A program made the position numbers and the translations under genes. Below, piece by piece: positions 1 to 8,081 of a stretch of 64,000 bases of DNA; within the stretch, counting starts at the first letter, position 1, and each line of letters opens with the position of its first letter. Source of the DNA: Ooceraea biroi (lineage: Eukaryota; Arthropoda; Insecta; Hymenoptera; Formicidae); contig NC_039517.1 in the NCBI RefSeq assembly GCF_003672135.1, positions 2,046,001-2,110,000 on the forward strand, written 5' to 3'. Below the pieces are notes generated by a model. The model did not search any database and was not told the DNA's origin. It worked only from the letters and a program-made list of their open reading frames with translations.

Positions 1-311
1 TTAGTTTTTCACAATTGTACCTTAATACTTTTGTGCTTAGAATAATGAAATTAATCTATTAGTGCAAAAATAATATATATTTAGTTGCTTTAAAAAGAAA
101 TATGTAATTGCATATTACATATTGTAGGTAGTTCGGATCCGGATTTATTTGCAGATTCGGATAGATTCGAATATTCGGAAACTAAGATCCGGATCTGGAT
201 CCGAATTATCCGGATAATTCAAGGATTCGAACTTCAGTAGTCGGATATTTTGATAAACGAATTATTCGGATATCCGGATATTCGAAAATCCGGATCGTAT
301 TTACAGCCCTA
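1..311 (-). mobile_element. Terminal part of a hAT-like element (partial, runs off the window edge)
   Basis: Read on the minus strand, the segment begins at 311 with TAGGGCTGTAAATAC, which resembles the short terminal inverted repeat of hAT-Ac elements. It is followed by a dense series of CCGGAT, ATTCGAAT and TATCCGGATA motifs between about 130 and 300. Clusters of short palindromic motifs just inside the terminus are common in hAT elements, where the transposase binds. Positions 1-128 are AT-rich with no recognisable motif. The opposite terminus and the target duplication cannot be seen, so the family is an inference from terminus shape alone. Confidence 0.4.
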
Positions 312-960
312 ATTCGGACACTGAAATCTTGGCAAAATTCGGTTAAATCGATAAGCTGCACCTAGCTACGTGGTCGCGAAACTCGCGCGCGTATGCCCCG
401 ATAGCGGTCAACGCGTACAAAACGCTGTTAATGACCGAGGAAACGTGAAACAAGCGCGTCGCGGAAGTCGACGAGTTCGTATTCGATGATAAAGGATTAA
501 TGGCGGCGTATTCGGGGTTCACGCGACTGCCCGCACGGTGACCGCGCGAATAATTCGTCAATGATGCGCGTCAACTTTTTATTTAAACGAATGCCGATTC
601 ATTAAAATGAAAGTTTGATCGAATTTTGCCCGTGAAAATGCATAATCGTTAAAGAGGTTACGAGAAAACGAATTAAGGACTAGTAATCGGTCTATCATAA
701 ATCGTTAAGTCATTGTAAAATTATAACTATTATGCAATATTGTTTGCATTTCGTTCAATTATATCCGCGCATCGATATTTGCGATGTATTATTTCGCAAG
801 AAAATCTAAAGTATCTCGATCACTGATTCAATTTGTCACTTGTGCATTTTACTTTCGCAACGACGAAGGGTTGACGAAGAAATTCGCAATTTTGACATAC
901 CCGAAAATGTTCAATTAATCAGAGTACATTTAAAATTACAATAATATTTAATTAAATCGG
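312..960. other. Unique AT-leaning DNA, no gene recognised
   Basis: The stretch has short open frames only, and none resembles a known protein. It lies between the hAT-like terminus and the pogo-like element. I see no promoter, RNA gene or repeat structure in it. Confidence 0.5.
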
Positions 961-1886
961 TAATAGAGGAGAATCCCCTATTATGAGATGTGCTCCTAAC
1001 ATGAGATAATGGAGTTTCTGTTAAACTAGTGAGCACTATCTGTTAATTCCACCATAAACTTATTACTCTTGGTGTAAAATGTATTTAGTGAAAAATTCAT
1101 TGTTCGTTATTGCGTTTAGCTTTTGCAAGAAAAGGTTTGTGAAATTGTGAACATGTCAAAGGAACTTAAGGTAAGTCTTTAAACCTTGTTTATTACATAA
1201 TGAAGAAATGGTTGGCAATAAATTCAGTATGCAATGATAGAGTAGAATCGTAGTAACAGGAAAATACGCGATTTGTTGAATTGCTTAATTGTAGAGGTTA
1301 GATTTCATGATCGCGGAACCGCTAGGCGTGTGGCTCGTATAATGAGATATTCAGGGTACTCTTAATATGAGATAATTATTGCTCGAATATGAAGAGTATA
1401 TAGTGTAATAAAAAGAAAGAAAATACTACATTAAGGGTAAAGAAAAGTTAATACGAATTTATATTACGAATTTTTGTGTATTTAATTTTTATAGAATCTG
1501 ACTATGGAGGTTAGAGATACGAGGAAGCGTCGACAGTGGAATCGTGAAGATTTGGCGAAGGCTATGGCAGCAGTATTTTTATAAAAATATCTAATAAAGT
1601 TTTTTACTTGCAATACTGATGTATTTTGCACTTTTAACACCGATTTCTCGAGGTATCTTATATTATATTAGGAGCACACTTTCGCGATCTTGCGTAAAGC
1701 TCTTTTTTCAAATTTTTTTAATTTTCAGAAAACATAATATTTAAATTAGATTTTTCATTTCACCAACCTAAAGCTTATTAAATTCTCTTCAAGATAACGT
1801 ATTAAATTTTTAAATTCTGCCTATAGATTTCCTTACATTCGGCAAAATCGATATGGTATCTCATAATCGGGGACTTTCCTCTATTA
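961..1886 (+). mobile_element. pogo/Tigger-like non-autonomous DNA transposon with TA target duplication
   Basis: The left end (961-989) reads TAATAGAGGAGAATCCCC and continues to TTATGAGAT. The reverse complement of the right end (1858-1886) reads TAATAGAGGAAAGTCCCC and continues to ATTATGAGAT. The two match over about 29 bases with few mismatches. If the flanking TA is the duplicated target, the element proper starts ATAGAGG. A subterminal motif TGTGCTCCTAA at about 989 recurs inverted at about 1668-1680. Inside is a short spliced-looking reading frame with the start of a pogo-type helix-turn-helix. The element is too short to encode a full transposase, so it would depend on enzyme supplied elsewhere. 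The family assignment rests on the TA target and the HTH remnant. Confidence 0.7.
1153..1584 (+). pseudogene. Truncated pogo-type transposase N-terminus with an apparent intron
   Basis: ATG at 1153 opens six codons (MSKELK) and is followed at 1171 by a consensus GTAAGT donor. A pyrimidine-rich stretch ending TTTTTATAG at 1494 could be the acceptor. Joining 1153-1170 to 1495-1584 keeps one frame of 35 codons ending TAA at 1582-1584. The second part contains RKRRQWNREDLAKAMAAV, which resembles the first helix of the psq/CENP-B-type DNA-binding domain of pogo and Tigger transposases, where a basic stretch precedes W.xEDL.xAL.AV. The frame stops just after this first helix, so no catalytic domain is present. 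Whether it is transcribed or spliced is unknown. It is most likely a relic left by internal deletion of a full-length element. Confidence 0.5.
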
Positions 1887-3870
1887 CATAAAATTCGTAC
1901 GTGCACAAGGCAATCTCTAATGTTGCTCACGGCGGGACATAATTATTGATCGCTATAAAATATATTCGCGGCAAATGTTGTTCAAACATATCATCACCAG
2001 AGTGGAAGGATCTACATACAAAAACAAGAGAGATCCTTCCTCCTCTGTCTCTCTCTGCTTGCGCGTGGACGCGCGCGCTGGTGCATTGCGCATTAGCATT
2101 TCAAGCGCCGCAGTCGCAGTCCATTGAATATTAGCATCTCACATTGTTGTCGTAGCGTAATTCGATGCGGATACGCCGGCATTTAATGGAACCGAAAGCC
2201 ACTGCCATTCTCCCGCACACCAGTCAGTCCGTTTCGCGCCCAAGACAATGGAATTAACGTTTGCACCCCGCTCGCGCGCGCAACGTCCGCCTATCTTACG
2301 GAATTTCCGGTCCAAGTGATTCGCACGCGTTATCACGAGGCGAGATGAAAGAGCGAGAAAGACAACCCACATTTCCGCCGTCCACGTGCCACCGCGCTCG
2401 CGTTTACGCGCGATCTCTTTGCCAGTGTGCGAATCCTCCTGAATTTCTCTCTTTCCCGTCTCCCATGAAATTCACGCATTCACGCAGGTGAATCTCAACA
2501 TGCGTGCATCGCCACACGCATTCCCTTCCGCCAGCAATCTCAATTCGCATCGCGGCGTTAAGATTGCCTACTCGACAGAAAGAGAGAGAGAGAGAGAGAG
2601 AAATGTTTTATACTGTCAACAGGGGCGGTTTACAAAAATTGGCGCCCTAGGCCTGATGAAATTAGCGCCCCTCCTCCCCCCATATAATGGTCGAAAAAAA
2701 CATAAAACAAATTTCATACTTTTTATATTTAAAAAATAATATAATAAAACCACACATATATACGTACTAAATGTGTATACTACCTATATATAATATATAT
2801 TAAACATAATACATAATATTATATATATATATTCAGCGGACAAAATTACGTAGGAAATAGCCTTTCAATTCCAAAACGCATAAAGTTTTTGAAATTTTGC
2901 AGACCTGTGTAATTTAATGCTGCGTTAAATGATTCTTTGCATTCGTGGCGACTAAGCGAAAGTTCTCTCGACTTAATCTCCAGGAAACAAACTAGAATCC
3001 CCGTTACATCGCGCTTATCAATCTCGTCGTCGCCCATAGATATTGAAAAACTTGCGCAGGATTCGCTAGAACGATTCATAACCGATTGCGAGACCGGCGG
3101 AAGTAATCAAGCTCGGCGCCGCCGTCAAAAGCGAGCCGGAATAAAGCACAGACATCGTCCCGTCGTCCTCCGTTGTCGGGGAAGGTAAAAACGGAACTTT
3201 CCGCCAACAAAGTCGTCTCCACCCTCCTCGACGACGACGACGGCAGCAAGAACGAGGCGCATTTAAAAACACTCAGAGCGATCGACGGAAAGATGGCCGG
3301 CCGCGCAGATTAGAGTTTCCAAGTCGCCGAGGCGCGAATAAACTCGTCGCCCACACCGTCGCCGATAAGGAGCTTTTCGCGGAACTGGCTCCATCCGTCG
3401 ATGCTCATCGCCCGCGCTTTTTTCCGCACCAACCCCAACCCGGCCCGCGGCCCTTCCGAAGGGGTGGGCATCGAATAATACGTCGCCTGAGCCGCCGCTT
3501 CGTCCCGGAAAATTGCGAACAGCCAACTCGATTAATCGCGCCCGCCCGCCTCAATTCTCCCGAACGCGTTATTCCCGAGGAGTATCCGGGAGTATCCGCG
3601 CTATCAGGCTCGCCCAGCGCGAGGCTGGAAAAAGCCCGGGGAAAAGAGGAAAAGCAAGAAAGTCCACCGATGCTGAGGTCTCTCTCTTTTTTTCTTCATC
3701 GCTCTCGTTGTCGCGAAATGATGTTCGAGGTTCACCCCCTTTGTGGTGCAAATTTTTTTCAACCTCGTCGCGGACCGGGCGAGGACCGGGGATTCTCGCA
3801 TGGCTAAAGAGATCCGCGCGGTGCCGAGGCGAGCTGACGCGGCGAACGAAATAAATCCGCGCGAGCGCGT
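1887..3870. other. Unique DNA with an AG microsatellite and a possible decayed hAT end
   Basis: No coding exon is recognised. An (AG)n run lies at 2577-2603. At 2620-2628 the motif CAGGGGCGG, followed by GGCGCCCTAGGCC at about 2641-2653, looks like a hAT-type terminus, but no partner end or 8-bp target duplication was found. Positions 2730-2835 are (TA)-rich simple sequence. From about 3100 the DNA becomes GC- and CpG-rich up to the fold-back element. Confidence 0.4.
2577..2603. repeat. (AG)n microsatellite
   Basis: Uninterrupted AG dinucleotides directly visible. Confidence 0.9.
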
Positions 3871-3874
3871 TTAA

Positions 3875-4593
3875 GGGGGGAGCCTGCTTTAGAACGCTGA
3901 AAATAAGGTATATTTTACGAATTGTTTTTGGAGAAACTATACAGCGGATCATTATAAAACTTTGATGCATTTATTAGTACATGTTTAAAGATAAAAAAAT
4001 TATTTTTTTATTTGAATATATCGCTTGTAGAGGTCGTCCTGGAGAAATCTTAGGGCAGCCGCGTCGCCGGCATTGCAAATTGGTGAGCATTCTCCTGCCT
4101 CCAAATTTCGTCTAAACTGAAAAATTGAAATATGTTCTCGTTATTTATGAATTCCCATCGTCGATGAACCAAAGAGAGAAGAAAAAAGTTGAAAAGTGCC
4201 AAAATGGTGGAGCTTAGAACACAAAAGTACGATTTTTAGGCAAAGTTGTTGAACTTTTTCATGCAAAAGTAATTGTTTAACTTAATGTTTTTATGAATAT
4301 TAAAGGTTCATCGACGATGGGAATTCATAAATAACGAGAAAATATTTCAATTTTTCAGTTTGGATGAAATTTGGAGGCAGGAGAATGCTCACGAATTTAC
4401 AATGCCGGCTGCACTCAGATGCCTCCAGGACGACCTCTACAGGCGATATATTCAAATCAAAAAATAATTTTTTTTATCTTTAAACATGTACTAATAAATG
4501 CATAAAAGTTTTATAATGATCCGCTGTATAGTTTCTCCAAAACAATTCGTAAAATTATACCTTATTTTCAACGTTCTAAAGCAGGCTCCCCCC
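3875..4593. mobile_element. Fold-back (long inverted repeat) element flanked by TTAA
   Basis: The left arm (3875 to about 4170) and right arm (about 4305 to 4593) are inverted copies of each other over nearly their whole length. They start GGGGGGAGCCTGCTTTAGAA on the left and end with its complement on the right. Both ends abut TTAA (3871-3874 and 4594-4597), the target duplication typical of piggyBac-superfamily elements. The arms differ by small indels, for example GATGCATT against the partner's TGCAT. The loop of about 135 bases has no open frame of interest. No transposase is present, so it is non-autonomous. Open frames across the arms on both strands are mirror images of each other and are not genes. 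The piggyBac link is an inference from TTAA only. Confidence 0.8.
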
Positions 4594-4597
4594 TTAA

Positions 4598-6495
4598 GCG
4601 AGGCTCATCGAGATCCTGAATTTGCGTCCCAGGCGCGAAACGTTTCATCGCGGCGAATTAACGTCTACGTTTTCCCTCGCGAGAGGCAGGAGTAGTAATC
4701 GCCGCGCGATTAGCGTAACGCGCCGCGTAATCGTGATCGATCGCACGAGCGAGCGCGCGAAGCGACGCGACGAGCTGCGGCGCGCCGCTTGGAAATCGTG
4801 CCATCTGGCAAACCGGTTGGTCCCGATTCCACTTGTCCGTCGCGGCATGAAGACATTAACGCGCGAAACCGGCAATTACCGTGCTAGTCCGCTCGTCCGC
4901 GCGCTAACGCGCCGATTCGGCCGCGACACGCGATCACGACGGACGATCACGCGAGTGTCGTTTGTGCTGCACGGCTACTTTGTTCCGCGAACTGCTGGTT
5001 TTGTGGACTTTTCATTACTTGGGAACGTCTCCTCCTCTCTCTTTCTATCTCTCTTTCTCTCTTTCACTCTCGCCGGCTTGACTACGGCGGAGATGTGAAT
5101 TCTTTTTCTCATCTCGCAGCTTTGGTACCCGGCGCGCAAACCGGTTAGGCCCGCCAAGGCAGGCCAGAAGTCTCGTGAAGACACCGTCCAGGGAACCGTG
5201 CATTCTTGCCTCCAGAAGATGCTGATCGTTAAAAAGCCACCCAGCGCCGGGGTCTTTGTGTGGTAGCAGCACTTAATTAGTTAGGCTGATACGTTAATTA
5301 AATTTCGAACGAATGTTGCTGAGATGCACCATTATCAGCAAAGTGGAAAACTCGCGTGCGAAAGTGAATCTGCTTCGCCCGCTGACGCATCCGTCGCGAT
5401 GTTTCATCGAGAGTGCACGGTCGATCAGATATAAACGCATCGTCGCATTGTCGTTGCAACGTAATCCTTAATCTTCTCGAACATCGCCGGATCGCCGGAT
5501 TGATCCTCGGAATGTCGGCTTTTGCGGACGCCCGCTCGCTCGCGAGTTTTTATCCGCGAAATGCTTCCACGAGAGGAAAAAAAAAGAGAAAGAGAGAAAG
5601 ATCCTCTGCGAGCGTGCGAGCACGCAGCAAATCCGACGTTACGCGGACGATTACGCGGACGATTACGCGGAAATGAAATTGTCGGTTTAGCCGGCGCAAA
5701 GTGGCGGTTCAACCGGTCCGCCGAAATTTTTTTCCCCGTCCAATTTTTGACCGCGGGGGGTTTTGTACGCCATTTATCGCGAAATGAGGCTATCGGATCG
5801 CTAACCGCGCGAAGCGCGTCGCGCGCATCCGCCGGGGAATTTTTTTCCCCGCGGAAAATCGCGGGATCGCCAGTTCATTGGCGGTGATCGATCGGGGAAC
5901 GGAGGGATGTTTTAGCTTTTTAATTAAACGCCGTGAGATCGGCGGAGGGGGGGAACGAGAGCAGGGAGAGAAAGAGGGGGCTCGTTAACGCGGGGAGCTG
6001 CACAGCAGGAATTTCGATGCGCGTGGAGCGCGCCGGTTTCCATTTGTTTCCCGGGGAAATCTCATCGGAGGATTTTTATAGCCCGGTACATTGAGCTCCC
6101 ATTTCATGCTTCCGCGTTTTTATCGCGAAAAGCGATCGCAACCGGCTCTATTAGTCGTGCGCGAACAAATCACCGGAAATACGCGAATAGAAATTCGCGT
6201 ATTTTGGGTCTCGCTCACGTGGCGAATGCGTGCGTGGGTCCTCGCGGTCCTCATCACGTGATGAGGACCGTTGAAATTGAAGGATCCGCCGGGAGCGTCG
6301 CGACGCCGGATTTCCCCGGCGAGACGAGCGTTTCCGAATCGGAATCGACCAACTGATTATTCGTCGCGAGCATGCTAAATATGTAGATCACACATTCATG
6401 CCTCGTACGTTAAATCCGAAGACGCGAGCGCTCGCTGCCTCTCCCTTGATACTCGAAGGGTTGATCCGCATCGATCGGCTCGGCGATTCGCCACG
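4598..6495. other. CpG-rich unique DNA, no gene recognised
   Basis: Many overlapping open frames appear on both strands because stop codons are rare at this GC content. None shows a recognisable domain or a convincing pair of splice sites. A (CT)n-rich patch lies at about 5031-5069. A run of three direct ACGCGGACGATT-type units sits at about 5639-5672. A perfect 26-base palindrome lies at 6245-6270 (listed separately). Confidence 0.5.
6245..6270. repeat. Perfect 26-bp palindrome centred on CACGTG
   Basis: Two 13-base half sites (CGGTCCTCATCAC and its exact complement) meet with no spacer. The centre is CACGTG, the E-box core bound by many bHLH factors. It is not at the end of any element I can delimit. 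Its function is unknown; it could be a regulatory site or simply a hairpin. Confidence 0.85.
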
Positions 6496-6499
6496 CCGG

Positions 6500-6681
6500 T
6501 GTAAGAGGCGAAAAATAACTAGGAGACTGCCTTAGATTTGAACTCGAACTCTCCGGGATCCCTGGTTCACACGCCTAGGTCTTAGGCTATACAGCCAATA
6601 CTCCTACTGTTGTGATCAACTTGTTTTCATTCCGATCCTCTATACGACCTGTCAGTCTCGACTATCTTTCCAGATCTTACA
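6500..6681. repeat. LTR 1 of concatemer 1
   Basis: 182 bp, from TGTAAGAGG to CAGATCTTACA. It is preceded directly by target sequence CCGG. Confidence 0.85.
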
Positions 6682-6879
6682 GCTCGGCCAGCCTGACATT
6701 ACATTCGTCCCCGAATGTCTCCAAATCGTCGGTTCACTCCACTTGAGTCCTTCCCAATCTCCATGTTGGTTCACTCCTCTGAGTCCGTCCCGACCTCCAT
6801 GTTCAGGCTTCACTACCGGCCAGCTGCTTCTCAACTCCCTCCTCTCCGAGGGGTAGCGGATTTTATCCCACTTCTGAAT
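6682..6879. repeat. Internal segment 1 of concatemer 1 (198 bp)
   Basis: It starts GCTCGGCCAGCCTGAC and ends ATCCCACTTCTGAAT (last base shared with the LTR start). The 36-bp minisatellite at 6731-6803 has two units, the lowest count in the window. Confidence 0.85.
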
Positions 6880-7061
6880 TGTAAGAGGCGATAAATAACT
6901 AGGAGACTGCCTTAGATTTGAACTCGAACTCTCCGGGATCCCTGGTTCACACGCCTAGGTCTTAGGCTGTACGGCCAATACTCCTACTGTTGTGATCAAC
7001 TTGTTTTCATTCCGATCCTCTATACGACCTGTCAGTCTCGACTATCTTTCCAGATCTTACA
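6880..7061. repeat. LTR 2 of concatemer 1
   Basis: 182 bp, same ends as LTR 1, differing from it at only a few positions. Confidence 0.85.
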
Positions 7062-7369
7062 GCTCGGCCAGCCTGACATTACATTCGTCCCCGAATGTCT
7101 CCAAATCGTCGGTTCACTCCACTTGAGTCCCTCCCAACCTCCATTTTTGGTTCACTCTTCTGAGTCCCTCCCAACATCCATTTTTGGTTCACTCTTCTAA
7201 GTCCCTCCCAACCTCCATGTTGGTTCACTCCTCTGAGTCCTTCCCAATCTCCATGTTGGTTCACTCCTCTGAGTCCGTCCCGACCTCCATGTTCAGGCTT
7301 CACTACCGGCCAGCTGCTTCTCAACTCCCTCCTCTCCGAGGGGTAGCGGATTTTATCCCACCTCTGAAT
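7062..7369. repeat. Internal segment 2 of concatemer 1 (308 bp)
   Basis: The minisatellite at 7111-7293 has five units. The length equals that of the third internal segment of concatemer 2. Confidence 0.85.
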
Positions 7370-7551
7370 TGTAAGAGGCGAAAAATAACTAGGAGACTGC
7401 CTTAGATTTGAACTCGAACTCTCCGGGATCCCTGGTTCACACGCCTAGGGCTTAGGCTGTACGGCCAATACTCCTACTGTTGTGATCAACTTGTTTTCAT
7501 TCCGATCCTCTATACGACCTGTCAGTCTCGACTATCTTTCCAGATCTTACA
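7370..7551. repeat. LTR 3 of concatemer 1
   Basis: 182 bp with intact TGTAAGA...TCTTACA ends. Confidence 0.85.
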
Positions 7552-7895
7552 GCTCGGCCAGCCTGACATTACATTCGTCCCCGAATGTCTCCAAATCGTC
7601 GGTTCACTCCACTTGAGTCCCTCCCAACCTCCATTTTTGGTTCACTCTTCTGAGTCCCTCCCAACATCCATTTTTGGTTCACTCTTCTAAGTCCCTCCCA
7701 ACCTCCATGTTGGTTCACTCCTCTGAGTCCTTCCCAATCTCCATGTTGGTTCACTCCTCCGAGTCCTTCCCAATCTCCATGTTGGTTCACTCCTCTGAGT
7801 CCGTCCCGACCTCCATGTTCAGGCTTCACTACCGGCCAGCTGCTTCTCAACTCCCTCCTCTCCGAGGGGTAGCGGATTTTATCCCACTTCTGAAT
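7552..7895. repeat. Internal segment 3 of concatemer 1 (344 bp)
   Basis: The minisatellite at 7601-7819 has six units. Near the end the diagnostic order TCTGAG, TCCGAG, TCTGAG is the same as in the last internal segment of concatemer 2. Confidence 0.85.
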
Positions 7896-8077
7896 TGTAA
7901 GAGGCGAAAAATAACTAGGAGACTGCCTTAGATATGAACTCGAACTCTCCGGGATCCCTAGTTCACACGCCTAGGGCTTAGGCTGTACGGCCAATACTCC
8001 TACTGTTGTGATCAACTTGTTTTCATTCCGATCCTCTATACGACCTGTCAGTCTCGACTATATTTCCAGATCTTACA
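7896..8077. repeat. LTR 4 of concatemer 1
   Basis: 182 bp, ending TCTTACA directly before the second CCGG target copy. Confidence 0.85.
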
Positions 8078-8081
8078 CCGG

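Larger units (their letters stand above)
6500..8077. mobile_element. TRIM-like concatemer 1: four LTRs and three internal segments, target CCGG
   Basis: Four near-identical 182-bp repeats, each starting TGTAAGA and ending TCTTACA, alternate with three internal segments of 198, 308 and 344 bp. The TG...CA ends are the hallmark of retrotransposon LTRs. The outer ends are flanked by a 4-bp direct duplication CCGG (6496-6499 and 8078-8081), as expected from integrase-mediated insertion of one unit. No gag, protease, reverse transcriptase or integrase frame exists, so this is a miniature, non-autonomous LTR element. TRIM elements of this kind have been reported in harvester ants; I cannot test identity with that family here. 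tRNA-Leu-like sequence lies beside the LTRs on both sides of each internal segment. Which strand is the sense strand is not settled. Confidence 0.85.

Noticed and set aside
2620..3100. hAT-like terminus CAGGGGCGG and a downstream frame as a hAT remnant
   Set aside because: No partner end, no 8-bp duplication, and the frame does not clearly match the hAT dimerisation region.
3569..3970. 133-codon minus-strand frame
   Set aside because: It crosses the end of the TTAA fold-back and is mirrored by a plus-strand frame in the other arm. It is a by-product of the inverted repeat.
6500..6681. LTR block as a tRNA gene or tRNA-derived SINE because of GTTCAAATC and TGGCCGAGC boxes on the minus strand
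   Set aside because: The boxes are too far apart and no cloverleaf can be drawn. TG...CA ends with 4-bp duplications fit an LTR better.
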